Positions 24,725-35,995 of a stretch of DNA of 64,000 nucleotides are shown piece after piece; the stretch's first letter is position 1; the number at the start of each line of letters is the position of its first letter. A program made the translations under genes and the position numbers. Source of the stretch: Hermodice carunculata (lineage: Eukaryota; Annelida; Polychaeta; Eunicida; Amphinomidae); assembly GCA_964020975.1 (NCBI GenBank), contig OZ026612.1, positions 136,654,763 to 136,718,762 of the forward strand, read 5' to 3'. A model generated the notes under the pieces. The model was given only the letters and a program-made list of their open reading frames with translations. It made no database searches and was not told the origin of the DNA.

Positions 24725-25515
24725 GCATCTCTATGTCAACAACGCCATTCCCTCTTCTTTAACCATCCCTGCTTAAAGCAATATGGAGTCAACAGCTCTC
24801 GTCTCTATCTCTATGTCAACAGGGCTATTCCCTCTTCTTTAACCATTCCTGCTTACAGCAATATGGAGTTAACAGCTCTTGTCTCTATCTCTATGTCAAC
24901 GACGCCATTCCCTCTTCTTTAACCATCCCTGCTTACAGCAATATGGAGTCAACTGCTGTCGTCTCTATCTCTATGTCAACAGGGCCATTCCCTCTTCTTT
25001 GACCATGCCTGCTTACAGCAATATGGAGTCAACAGCTCTTGTCTCTATCTCTATGTCAACAGGGCTATTCCCTCTTCTTTAACCATTCCTGCTTACAGCA
25101 ATATGGAGTCAACAGCTCTTGTCTGTGTGCTTTCAGCAATATGGAGTCAACAGCTCTTGGCTGTGTGCTTTCAGCAATATGGAGTCAACAGCTCTGGTCT
25201 GTGTGCTTTCAGCAATATGGAGTCAACAGCTCTGGTCTGTGTGCTTTCAGCAATATGGAGTCAACAGCTCTTATCTGTGTGCTTTCAGCAATATGGAGTC
25301 AACAGCTCTTATCTGTGTGCTTTCAGCAATATGGAGTCAACAGCTCTTGTCTGTGTGCTTTCAGCAATATGGAGTCAACAGCTCTTGTCTGTGTGCTTTC
25401 AGCAATATGGAGTCAACAGCTCTTGGCTGAGTGCTTATGGGGTCAATAGTTCTTGGCTGTGTGCTTATAGCAATATGGAGTCAACATCTCTCATCTCTGT
25501 GCTCACAGCGAAGTT
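24725..25515. repeat. Nested minisatellite: 80-bp units passing into 38-bp units
   Basis: Five 80-bp units (ctctatgtcaac at 24729, 24809, 24889, 24969 and 25049) are followed from about 25097 by about nine 38-bp units and a few decayed ones. Both unit types share the core agcaatatggagtcaacagc followed by tct. The 80-bp unit looks like the 38-bp unit plus a 42-bp insert (ctctatgtcaacagggccat, tccctcttctttaaccat), or the short unit like a deletion product of it. Confidence 0.95.
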
Positions 25516-26103
25516 CTCTGGGCACACTATTAAGGGCATATGTTGACTCACACCATAACTTATTTCACATATTTTGCCAAATTTCAATTTTTTTAAATAA
25601 AAACAAAATATGCAAAGTACCACAGCAAATTTTCTTTTTGTAATGAAAAAGGGTGGCAGACCTTATTGACATGACACAAGGCTAGATAGATGTTGTGACT
25701 TAATCCTACTGGTACAACATTTTGATCAAATAGCATAAACTTTCAGGTGAATTGTAAACTTTAAGCAGTAGTTTGTCAAAACTAAGAGACGTTTTTACAG
25801 TTGCATACAAATGATCCTAGTTAAAGACTTTTTGATCATTTGTGTTAACTAATGAAGTAATTTGAACATTGACATGCACTATTTGATGTGAAATTTTGGT
25901 ATCTTGTCATCTATCAGCTCTGCAGCTCTGGATACTCTTTCAAGATTCTTCTGGTGGCCTGCAGATTTCTGACTGCTTTTTTTGGTTTTGTTTTTGTCTT
26001 GCTGTTACTGCAATGATTTGAACCAGGCATGTATATATGTACCATTTATCAGTCAGCAAACTTTTTCCAAGTTTACTTTACAATTTATCCAACAGATCAG
26101 CAC
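25516..26103. other. AT-rich stretch; one stray repeat unit
   Basis: 25645-25725 (ggcagaccttattgacatga, then ttaatcctactggtacaaca) resembles one unit of the tandem repeat at 28.6-29.2 kb. Nothing else recognised. Confidence 0.45.
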
Positions 26104-26885
26104 AGTGGACTTTATATGAATACATATAGCTACCACGTCAGTACACTGGACTTTGTATTAACACATGTACATGTAGCTACCAAGTCAACAAACTGGACTT
26201 TGTAGTAGTAGTATATTTTTATTGACTGAAGGGAGTCTCATTAGACTCATTCGTCATACAAAATAACACAAAAGAAATTGTATAATGTCCCACAATTTGC
26301 AGAGCAAAGGGGTTCACATGCAAATGGGACAGGAGCAAGCAACAAGCTTACTGTGAAAGATTGTCCTCAGATACAGCATGTGACATGCTATATGATTTTA
26401 TTTGTACGCACCAGTGAAACACATGAAGGAACACATGGGTCGGGATATTAATTGAAAAACCTACAGGTTTCATTGTTTCTACCAATATTACAATATCACT
26501 TTTAAATAAGTATTGTTGTACTGAAATGGCGCTCAGTTTATGGCTTGTGCCACGTATGTTCCCTACAGTACAGGTGAGGCATTCATCAGTTTCAGCCACT
26601 GTTAAGCTCCTGGGCGACTTGTCGTTAAATCCAATGTGGAGGGGTGGCAAGGGGGTTCCCTCCTGAGACAGAGATTGGTGCTTGATTGTTTGGATTGATC
26701 ACATATCTTATTCAGCAGTTGTTTGGGTGCTTTGTGAAGTGTATATCATGGTGCTTCAGGTGTAGGTCACTGTTGTTAATGTATTAACACATGTACATGT
26801 AGCTACCAAGTCAACAAACTGGACTTTGTATTAACACATGCAGCTACTATGTCAGCACACTGGACTTTGTAGTACTACATGTAGC
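26104..26885. repeat. About 55-bp tandem repeat split by a LINE fragment
   Basis: Units of the form aacacatgtacatgtagcta, ccaagtcaacaaactggact, ttgta occur at 26104-26204 and again at 26780-26885. The 51 bp at 26154-26204 are identical to 26780-26830, whereas other units differ at many positions. Confidence 0.85.
26205..26779 (-). mobile_element. Non-LTR retrotransposon (LINE) fragment, endonuclease N-terminus and 3' tail
   Basis: On the minus strand, 26650-26348 encodes a segment of APE-type endonuclease look. The phrase GNIRGTSHKLSAISVQQYLF followed by KSDIVILVETM fits the usual N-RG, KL, DI--L-ET pattern at the start of Jockey/CR1/L2-type endonucleases. The catalytic middle and all of the reverse transcriptase are absent. 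The minus-strand 3' end has AATAAAAATATACTACTAC (about 26225-26205), a polyadenylation-like signal plus a short trinucleotide tail. The piece is therefore a 5' fragment joined to a 3' end, either internally deleted or a non-autonomous derivative. A 51-bp direct repeat flanks it. Confidence 0.65.
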
Positions 26886-26989
26886 TACAGGCAAAGTTGC
26901 AGGAGGTCTTGGTTACAATTCAGAGGAGACCCATACAAATTTATTGATAACTAGATATAATAGTTGTGCTAGCACCACTGAGAGGACCG

Positions 26990-28475
26990 TCACATACAAA
27001 TATGGGACAGTTTAGGGCAGCAAATATATCTCACCTTGTTAAACTGACCTTGGATACCATTTCAAAGTCGGCTACATATAGTAATAAATTGCTGAACATT
27101 AAATCCAGCGTCCAGAAGCAACTGAGTGGCTGTGTGACCTTGAGAAGTGGGTCAAGGTCACTCATGTTCGAACTTAATCTTGGCCCTATAGAGGACTATA
27201 ATCCTGTACAATCTCAAACCCATACATGAGAAAGTTTATAAATCATTGTGCGGACACTGAACTTCACAAAAGTGGCTGTGTGACATTGGAAATTGGGTAA
27301 AGGTCACTCATGTTTGAAGTTCACCTTCCCCTGATAGAAAACTATGATGATGTGCAATATGAAATCCCTATAGCTTGAACACTTCCCACGCTATCATGCC
27401 AACACAAATTAACTGATGCGGCAGTGACCTTGGGAATTGTGTCAAGGTCACCCATCTTCAAACTTGACCTAGCCCTTACAGAAGACAATGACCCTGTGCA
27501 ATATGAAAGCCCTAGTTTAAAAACTTCTCAAGTTATCATGCAGACACCAAATTCGCTAATGTGGCTCTGTGACCTTGGAAATTGTCTCAAGATTACCCAT
27601 CTTTGAACTTTATATAGCCCTTACAGGGGACTATAATCTAGGGCAATATGAAAGCATTAATTCAAAAGCTTCTCAAGTTATCCTGCGGACATCCAATTGA
27701 CTAATGTGGCCCTGTGACCTTGGAAATCGAGTTATGGTCACCCATTTTTAAACCTGACTTAGACAATAACTCTGTGCAATATGAAAGCCCTAGCTCCAAC
27801 CCTTCTCAAGTTAATATGCAAACACCAAATTCATTAATGTGGCTCTGTGACCTTGGGAATTGAGTCAAGGTCACCCATCTTAAAACTGAAGGTAGCCCTT
27901 ATAGAGGACTAACATCCTGTGAAATATAAAAGCCCTAGCTTTTAAACTTCGCAAGTTAACACAAGGAAATTATCCAGACAGATGCATAGCTCTGTGACCT
28001 TCTGAATCGAGTCAAGGTCACCCATCTTATAACTTAAGGTATCTCTTATATATGAATAAAATCATGTGCAATAGGAAAGCCATAACTCAAAAACTTGTCA
28101 AATTATCATGCTGAAATGACTCCCAATTGACTAATGCAGCCCTCTGACCTTGGAAAGAGGGTCATTTTTAACCTGACTTAGCTCCTACAGAGGACAATAA
28201 TCCTGTGCAACATGAAAGCCCTAGCTCCAAAACTTCTCAAATTATCATGTGGACACCACTTTCATTAATGTGGTTGTGACCTTGGCAATTAGATCAAGGT
28301 CACCCATCTTAAAAGTTTACGTAGCCCTGATAGAGGACTAAATTCCTGTGCCATATGAAAGCCCTAGCTCAAAAACTTCTCAAGTGATCATGCGGAAATG
28401 ATCCAGATGGGCAGACAGACGGAATCTGCAATCACCACAGGGGACTTGCCTTTGGTGGCCCCATAATTAACCATC
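26990..28475. repeat. GGTCA tandem array (family F3), about 9-10 monomers
   Basis: Diverged monomers of about 140 bp: tgtgaccttgggaattgtgt, caaggtcacccatcttcaaa, cttgacctagcccttacaga, aatatgaaagccctag, cttctcaagttatcatg. The array ends with gggcagacagacggaatctg and a terminal imperfect hairpin, CACCACAGGGG ... CTTTGGTGGCCCC (about 28433-28463), then ATAATTA. Plus-strand frames such as 26966-27229 and 27424-27606 are by-products. Confidence 0.9.
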
Positions 28476-28560
28476 CATATACATCCTCACAACATAATAT
28501 ACATTGCCATCACAACATAATATTTACTTGCACAGAGATGTTGTTTCACATTATGGAGCT

Positions 28561-28588
28561 TTTTTTTTTGGGGGGGGGGGGGGGGGGG
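28561..28588. repeat. T-run joined to a G-run (homopolymer junction)
   Basis: About nine T followed by about nineteen G. Similar T/G or C/A junctions occur near 1335, 2842, 32406, 38988 and 52650. Confidence 0.95.
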
Positions 28589-28614
28589 CTAGCTATATGC
28601 CCAACAACTGGGTA

Positions 28615-29200
28615 TTACCCATGAGTGGCAAACCTTATTGGCATGACAGAAGGCTGGATAGATGCTGTGACTTAATCCTACTGGCACTAACTCTGAGCAA
28701 AGTAATCATGGTCAAATCCTATTGGAACAACACCTGGGCAAATAAGCAAGGCTAAGCCCCATTGATACAACAGTTGGGCAAAGTAAGCATAGTTGAAACC
28801 TGTTTTCACCACAGCTGGGTGAATATGCATGGCACTGCACCCTATTGGTACAACAGCCGGGCAGATAGATGCTGTGACCAAAATACTATTGGTACAAAGG
28901 CTGGGGAGATTTAGCCCAGTCAAACCTTAGTTGCACAGCAACTGGGCAAATAAAACATGGCAGAACCTTACTGGCACAACAGCTGGGGACTGGAGCACTG
29001 CTGAACCTTATTTGCTCATCTGGGCAAATAAACATGGCCAAACCCTAGCTGTCTGCACAGCAGCTGGGCAAATAAACATGGTGAAATCCACTTGGTACAA
29101 CAGCTGGGAATGAAGCCCTGTTGAAACTTGTTTGCTCACCAGGGCAAATAAGCACAGTCAAACCCTACTTGTACACCAGCTAGGCAAAAATATTAGATAC
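28615..29200. repeat. Degenerate tandem repeat, unit about 50-60 bp
   Basis: Recurring phrases caacagctgggcaaataagc, atggtcaaaccctattggt, with variants cacctgggca, cagttgggca, cagccgggca and cagctgggga. About ten poorly matched units. Confidence 0.8.
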
Positions 29201-29379
29201 AACCACTTCTTGAACAGACAGAGACAGGAAATTGACTGTGCTATGTATACATCTGTACCACTAGTATTATATGTGACCTGACACATCTTCCATGGCAGGT
29301 GACCCTCTTTGACCATGTTCAAGTAAAATATTAACTCTTTAAGTGACAAATTTTGGACTGAGTCAACAGCTTTTCTCTG

Positions 29380-29522
29380 GAACTAGAGGCATGCTGGTAC
29401 TTGAATGAAAGGTCAAATTTGAGGAAAATACGTGGAGGCATTCTGTAGATATCGGGGTAACAAGAATGTGCACATCCGGACAGATGGATGGACAACCTGA
29501 AAACAGAAAGGGTACCCCCATC
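29380..29522. repeat. Repeat-family 3' end with terminal hairpin
   Basis: gaatgaaaggtcaaatttga, an indirect period, ccggacagatggatggacaa, then a hairpin-like end AAGGGTACCCCC ... GGCAGACCCTT (about 29508-29536). The design matches the other tandem families: a GGACNGATGG tail, then a terminal hairpin. Confidence 0.5.
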
Positions 29523-29529
29523 GGGCAGA

Positions 29530-29870
29530 CCCTTAAAACTAATGATAGCACCATTTGTTGACCAAATAAAGGTTTAGGGGTCCCTAATATTCCTATGCAA
29601 TTTCGAAGCAATTGGCTAAGCAGTTTCAGAGAAGAGTATTTTTTACAAAAAAATGAACAAAAAATTCATTAAAAAGTCCAAAAATCACTGGAGCATGACC
29701 ATTTAAAAACAAACAGTAGAAAGTCACCAAAGGTAGATTTCCAAGAAGTTCGACAGTTTTGGTGAAAAAGAAAAAATGCAAATTGCAGATGCCTACAGAC
29801 TGAGAGACAGACAAAGAATCAAGACCCATCAGATAAGCTCATCTGACTGACCAGTTAGCTGAGGTAACAG
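29530..29870 (+). repeat. F1 repeat, 3' part
   Basis: Landmarks are gatagcaccatttgttgacc, gcaattggctaagcagtttc, ccaaaaatcactggagcatg and the end palindrome remnant gctcatctgactgaccagtt then agctgaggtaac (about 29836-29868). Confidence 0.8.
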
Positions 29871-29889
29871 TGGCAGGGATGAGATCTAC

Positions 29890-30625
29890 TACATAAGGTC
29901 TCTCAACCATGAAACTTTCAAAGGTTCAGCAATTATAGTTCCTAAGATGTGGTCTGGACAAAATTGTTGCAGACTTAATGAACTTCCTTAATTAAAGAAG
30001 GAAGGTAATAACGTATAAATAAAAATGTATGCCAACGCACATTCATAACATAAAATTTACAAACCAAGAAAAATTGGCAGAGCTAGCTCTTATAGTTCCT
30101 TAGATATGGTCTGGACAAAATTTTCGCAGACTTAAACAGGTTTCTCCTGCATGTATACCTTTTATGTTCACTTTTTTTTACTATGGACCTTATACTGTTT
30201 GCTGTATGATGTGTCTAAAATAAAACAACGTACAAATTAACAATCTTCATTGATGAATAAAAGAAGGAAAGTCATTACACACATAAAGTGTTTATGCACA
30301 CATAAAACATTCAAATGTAAGACCTGCCAACCCTGAAAACTTCACAGGGCCACCTCCTCTAGTCATTCTAAAGGTAGGTAATAGGCCACAAAAAAACTAT
30401 GCCCATTTACACCTAGTACATCTATCAATGCTGACAATTTGAAAAGGGTAACTGTTATAGTTGCTGATATGGTCTGGTGGACAAAACTGTTTTGGACAGA
30501 CTGACAAAAGGAGGGATGGACAACCGTTTTGGACAGACTGAAAAAGGACGGATGGACACCAGGATGAAACCCATTATCATATCCCCCACTTTGAGGGTGG
30601 GGATTAGAACAAGGCTTAAAGCCTG
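29890..30625. repeat. Dispersed repeat with three monomers and a terminal hairpin (family F6)
   Basis: The phrase ttatagttcctnagatntgg, tctggacaaaatt, gcagacttaa recurs near 29935, 30095 and 30450. The tail is ggacagactgaaaaaggacg then gatggacacc, and the end hairpin is ATCCCCCAC tttgag GGTGGGGAT (about 30578-30605). Confidence 0.65.
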
Positions 30626-30879
30626 GAGGTGGGGCTTTTTGTTGTTTTTCCTTTGTTTTCATTAGGGCATGAACATATGTTTACATGTATAATATACATA
30701 TACATGTATATGAAATTTGGGTACATTTGCGAGTTAATATTCATGGCTATGATAGTAATATCTGTAAGACCTTAATTTACCGGGCTTAATATGAATATTT
30801 TGTTAACATTTCAATACATGTAGGTTTGTGTATGATCAAACAAAAATTTATTTCTAGGGTGGGAGTGAGCGTATTTTGG

Positions 30880-31030
30880 AGATCGTTTATGCGCACGCAT
30901 AATGTGTTATGACATATGTAAAGCAGCCACAGTGACGTATGAAAAGACCTGTTGCTGAAGCCACTGCGAAGAGGTGGAACTAGAAGAATACCTGAGGATT
31001 ACTCAGTAGTTTCACAAGTAAGTGCGTGTT
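30880..31030 (+). promoter_or_regulatory. Candidate promoter and first-exon end with splice donor (left arm A)
   Basis: About 30890 has a GCGCACGCAT motif of NRF1 type. The segment 30973-31018 ends in caa|GTAAGTGCG, a good donor context. The same segment is conserved in inverse orientation at 38395-38452, also with its donor (caa|GTAAGAGTG) and an NRF1-like GCGCATGCGT about 38527. No TATA box or downstream exon was identified; this is a regulatory hypothesis. Confidence 0.3.
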
Positions 31031-31310
31031 TTTCATATTTCGTTGTTTTACCTTGTACATATTACACGAGCGAAGATGTGTTTGTATAAAATTTGACAGG
31101 TTCCCTGCCACTTGCGGTGTCATCGCATCAATGTGGTATCTACGCGGTCATTGCCATGTTGACCATCACATGAACATTATGGCGATGTCATTCACCATCA
31201 GCACACGCTTTTGAATATCGGCGCATTGCTCACAAATTAAACTTGATGTGTGTTTTGAAGTCTTATACTGAGTTGTTATTGTATGTCACTAAGTCTGCTT
31301 TATTGATTGC
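30973..31310 (+). repeat. Left arm of an inverted duplication (segments A and B, empty element site)
   Basis: Segment A (30973-31030) matches the reverse complement of 38395-38452, and segment B (31031-31310) matches the reverse complement of 33930-34208 and of 36463-36741. A and B are contiguous here, but at the right arm the F1 element E3 lies between them, so this arm keeps the unoccupied insertion site at the run of T at 31030-31034. The frame 31026-31214 is also open in the minus-strand copies, as expected of duplicated DNA. Confidence 0.9.
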
Positions 31311-31720
31311 TACATTTTTAATGTTTGTCAGGGTCAACACATAGCAGGCACAATGAAAACTTGTAAGAATGACACTATTTTTTTCCAAGAAAATGAGTCA
31401 GATATCTGAATATTTCAGATTAATGAGTCAAAAAACAAAGGAACAACAACTTCAGTCCCTTCAAATTTGTGTCATTATAATGAATATGTCAGATAACTGA
31501 GTGTCACTTTGAGTTTTCACTGTATTATTTCATTTGAGCTCCAGTACACTTTAATCAGGTGGTGCAAAATAGAAACAGAATTGTTAGCCCCCTCATCACT
31601 GGAAGTGCTTCTACTCTGGTTTAGTTTCTACCCTTGATCTGTAAAAGGCCACTCTGTACATTTAATACATACAGGTTGTCATTTTCCATTCCAAGGGTAT
31701 GCAGGAAGATGGACCTTAAA
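31311..31720. other. Unique AT-rich stretch, nothing recognised
   Basis: Sequence between the inverted arm and the first F1 element; no frame, repeat or signal supported. Confidence 0.4.
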
Positions 31721-33324
31721 CAAGAGGGCTGTGTGAACAGCCCGTGCCTCAGCTGATCTTGACATTCATCACACTTGCAGCTCTATGAACTTGGGAAAGG
31801 ATCAAGGACACCATGTTCTGAGTAAGTCTGACCTTTATAGAAGAACACCCACACGTGCAGAATCAAAGTTCAAGTAATTCTCAAGTTATAATGAAGAGTA
31901 AAATTCATGTATGTTGCACTGTGACCCCACAAACGAGGTCAAGGTCATTCATGTACTGCCTCAGTATGACCTTCATACACAATAATTAACATGTGTAGCT
32001 AACTCAAAACAGATCTCAAGACATCAAGTAAACAGTAAATTTTGTGTCAGTTGTCCTGTGAATTAGCATTAGAATGCCCATTGACTTACATAGTAATCAA
32101 TAGGAAAGCTGCATTGAACGATAAGTACCCGAATTGAAAATCCTTAAAAATCAGGAATCCAAAGCAGTGCCACCTAGTAAACAACTGTTTGACCCTTCCA
32201 CAACAATATATCCATCACATTTCAGCTTAATCTGAGGGATGGTTCTGAGAACAAGTGAAAAATAGCAAATCCATACAAAAAATTAATTTAAAAAAATTGC
32301 AGCGCCACCTGGTGAACAAATTGGGAACTAAGTGTTCCCGGGAGTGTCCATGAACGATATCAAAGCAATTGGGTGAGCGGTTTCAGAGAAGAATTTTGAA
32401 GGTTTGCCCCCCCCCCCAAAAACAACAAAATTCATAAAAAATCCAAAAATCAATAGAGCTTGACCATTTGAACACACTTGGTAAAGATCCACCCAAGGCA
32501 CATCCCCATCAAGTTTGAAGTAAATCTGGTCAATATTATTAAACTTATGACCATTACAAGAAATTCCTATGTTAAGTTTTCCTATTAAAACTTTTGTAGT
32601 GATTTTTGAAAAAAAATCACAAAAAAATCAAAATTCATTGGAACATGACCATTGGAACAAACCTGGAAGACACCCACCCAAGGTACATTGCCACCAAGTT
32701 TGAAGTTAATCTGGATGATGGATTTGGAGAAGAAGTCTAAAATGTAAATTAGCATTAGAATGACCATTGACTTACATGATAATCAATAGGAAAGGTGCAT
32801 TTACCCCAAAGGAGCTGACTTGAAAAAATCATTAAAAATCAGGAATCCGCAGCATTCCCACACAGTGAACAACTTTGTTTGGCCCTTCCATTAGGAACAT
32901 ATCCACCAAGTGTAAGCTTAATCTGAGCGACGGTTCTGGAGAAGTCGAAAATAACTATAGCACACAAAAATTCATAAAAAAAATAGAAAAAAACTGCAGC
33001 GCCACCTGGTGAACAAATTAACAACAAGGAGTCCCTAGATGTCTTCCTGTGTGACGTCAAAGCATTAAGGTAAGCAGTTTCAGAGAAGATTTTTTAAGAT
33101 TTGTCCAAAAAAAAAAAAAAAAAAATCATTAAAAATCCAAAAATCACTGGAGCATGACCACGTGAACATAATTGGTAGAAACCCACCCAAGGTACATTGC
33201 CACCAAGTTTGAAGTTAATCTGGATGACGGTTTTTGAGAAGAAGTCGAAAATGTGAATTGTGGACGACGGACGGACGATGGACCCTCAAAAAACCTCAGC
33301 TGACTGACAAGTCAGCTGAGGTAA
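31721..33324 (+). mobile_element. F1 element E1: Helentron/HINE-like non-autonomous element, 1.6 kb
   Basis: It starts CAAGAGGGCTGTGTGAACAG, with a 7-bp-stem hairpin (GGGCTGT/ACAGCCC), then CCTCAGCTGATC. It ends with gacggacggacgatggac, the palindrome CCTCAGCTGAC TGACAA GTCAGCTGAGG, then TAA. CCTCAGCTGA near the 5' end and TCAGCTGAGG at the 3' end are inverted subterminal repeats. Inside are tandem monomers of several hundred bases with gcgccacctggtgaac blocks at 32300 and 32997. There is no coding capacity. The left flank (cttaa) and right flank (aaatcac) are A-rich. The transposon class is inferred, not proven. Confidence 0.85.
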
Positions 33325-33378
33325 AAATCACACCAAAATCCCAGCAGAAGATGGGGTTTTAATCACACTTAAAATATG

Positions 33379-33462
<84 letters not shown>

Positions 33463-35764
33463 CATACATATATATACATACATACATACATTTCATTGCC
33501 AACCTCTATTCAGATCGTTCAAAAAAGGCAAGTTATGTATGATTACGATGTGACAAATCTAAAGCTCAACATGTAAATGAATCAAACCAACTTTTAAATT
33601 ATATAAGTTTTGCTTTGCTGTAATAATAGTTTTCACTGACGCCATTTTCCCTCCCATTAAAACACAACTTTTCCCATCTCTCCGTGACTGTTCTGGCGCA
33701 CAGTTTCCCTATACAGTATATCAATCGAAGAAAAAAAAGTTTTAGCATCAAACAAAGTAGCCTTATCGAGCGCAAGGTTGAGTGAGTACAGCACTGAGTG
33801 ATAGGTCATTCAAAACGTGAACTGAAAATGTCGACAGTCTCAGCATGGCAATGTTTACAAACATCCACTTCTCGCTCGGATCCATGACCTAGATCTTGAT
33901 TCATCTCAGAATCCCACAATCAATTGAACGCAATCAATAAAGCAGACCAAGTGACATACAATAACAACTCAGTATAAGACTTCAAAACACACATCAAGTT
34001 TAATTTGTGAGCAATGCATTGATATTCATAAGCATGTGCTCGTGATGAGCGACATTGCCATAATGTTCATGTGATGGTCAACATGGCAATGACCACATGG
34101 ATACCACATTGATGCGATGACACCGCAAGTGGCAGGGAACCTGTCAAATTTTATACAAACACATCTTCGCTCGTGTAAAATACACAATATAAAACAACGA
34201 AATATGAACAAGAGGGCTGTGTGAACAGCCCGTGCCTCAGCTGATCTTGACATTCATCACACTTGCAGCTCTATGAACTTGGGAAAGGATCAAGGACACC
34301 ATGCGCTGAGTAAGTCTGAACTTTATAGAAGAACACTTACATGTGCAACATCGAAGTTCAAGTAGTTCTCAAGTTATAATGAAGAGTAAAATTCATGTAC
34401 GTTGCACTGTGACCATACAAACGAGGTCAAGGTCATTTATGTACTGTCTCAGCATGACCTTCATACAGAATAATTAACATGTTTAGCTAACTCAAAACAG
34501 ATCTCAAGTTATCAAGTAAACAGTAAATTTCGTGTCAGTTGTCCTGTGGATTAGCATTAGAATGCCCATTGACTTACAAGGTTTTTTAAGATTTGTCCAA
34601 ATTTTAAGATTTGTCCAAAAAAAAGAACAAAAAAATTCATTAAAAATAAAAAAATCACTGGAGCATGAACATTTGAACAAAATTGGTAGAAACCCACCCA
34701 ACATATATTGCCACCAAGTTTGAAGTTTATCTGGATGACGGTTTTGGAGAAGAAGGCGAAAAAGTGAATTAGCATTAGAATGCCCAATGACTTCCATAGT
34801 AATCAATAGGAAAGCTGCATTGACCGACAAGTACCAGAATTGAAAAAATCCTTAAAAATCAGGAATCCACAGCATTCCCACATAGTGAACAATTTTGTTT
34901 GACCCTTCTACAAGGAACATATCCGCCATGTTTCAGCTTAATCTGAGAGACAGCGCTGGAGAAGAAGTTGAAAATAGCTATATCACACAAAAATTCATAA
35001 AAAAAATAGAAAAAAACTGCAGCGCCACCTGGTGAACAAATTAAGAACTACAAGTCCCAGGGAGTGTTCCTGTGTGATATCAAAGCAATTGGGTGAGCGG
35101 TTTCAGAGAAGAAGATTTTTTAAGATTTCACCCAAAAATGAACAAAAAAATTCATAAAAAATCCAAAAATCACTAGACCGTGACCATTTGAACAAACTTG
35201 GTAGAGACCCACCCAAGGTACATTGCCACCAAGTTTGAAGTTAATCTGGATGACAGTTTTGGAGAAGAAGGCGAAAATGTGAATTAGCATTAGAATGCCC
35301 ATTGACTTCCATAGTAATCCATAGGAAAGCTGCATTTACCGATAAGTACCCGAATTGAAAAAATCATATAAAATCAGGAATCTGCAGCATTCCCACATAG
35401 TGAACAACTTTGTTTGAGTCTTCTACAAGGAACATATCCACCATGTTTCAGCTTAATCTGAGTGATGGTTCTGGAGAAGAAGTCGTAAATAGCTATAACA
35501 CTCAAAAATTCATAAAAAATTAGGAAAAAAATTGCAGTGCCACCTGGTGAACAAATTAAGAACTAAGTGTCCCAGAGAGTGTTCCTGTGTGATATCAAAG
35601 CAATTGAGTGAGTGGTTTCGGAGAAGAAGATTTTTTAAGATTTACCCAAAAAAGGACAAAAAAAATTCATTAAAAATCCAAAAATCACTGGACCGTGACC
35701 ATTCTAACAAACTTGGTAGAGACCCACCCAAGGCACATCTCCACCAAGTTTGAAGTGAATCTGG
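33232..35764. repeat. 2.53-kb tandem duplication, first copy
   Basis: Nearly identical to 35765-38035. It consists of the last ~90 bp of E1, an 884-bp spacer with a TA array, and most of E2. Matching points are offset by 2,541 bp at the left edge, by 2,533 after the TA array (8 bp shorter in copy 2) and by 2,515 after an 18-bp duplication near 34600 present only in copy 1. Identity falls off inside the last monomer (about 35515 against 38030). Confidence 0.95.
33325..34208. other. Spacer S1 with TA array and inverted arm B' (first copy)
   Basis: Contains a TA/TACA array (33382-33490), about 440 bp of unique AT-rich DNA, and 33930-34208, which is the reverse complement of arm B at 31031-31310. 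The minus-strand frame 34026-34253 reads the duplicated arm and runs into E2. No exon is proposed. Confidence 0.85.
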
Positions 35765-35865
35765 CTGACGGTTTTTGAGAAGAAGTCGAAAATGTGAATT
35801 GTGGACGACGGACGGACGATGGACCCTCAAAAAACCTCAGCTGACTGACAAGTCAGCTGAGGTAA
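34209..35865 (+). mobile_element. F1 element E2 (hybrid copy), 1.66 kb
   Basis: Same ends and interior order as E1 and E3. Its body is nearly identical to E3, but its last ~100 bp (accctcaaaaaacctcag, without the extra ggacggacgac of E3) match E1, and the right flank aaatcacacc is also that of E1. It is therefore a recombinant made by unequal crossing-over between an E1-like and an E3-like element. CTCF-like blocks at 35020 and 35535 (the latter with gtgcc instead of gcgcc). Confidence 0.9.
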
Positions 35866-35919
35866 AAATCACACCAAAATCCCAGCAGAAGATGGGGTTT
35901 TAATCACACTTAAAATATG

Positions 35920-35995
<76 letters not shown>

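Noticed and set aside
24839-25546. Repetitive frames over the 80/38-bp minisatellite as genes
   Set aside because: 38 and 80 are not multiples of three; the frames simply cycle through the same repeat.
26990-28475. Regular GGTCA array as a CRISPR-like array
   Set aside because: Monomers are diverged along their full length, with no short identical repeat alternating with unique spacers, and the context is an animal genome.
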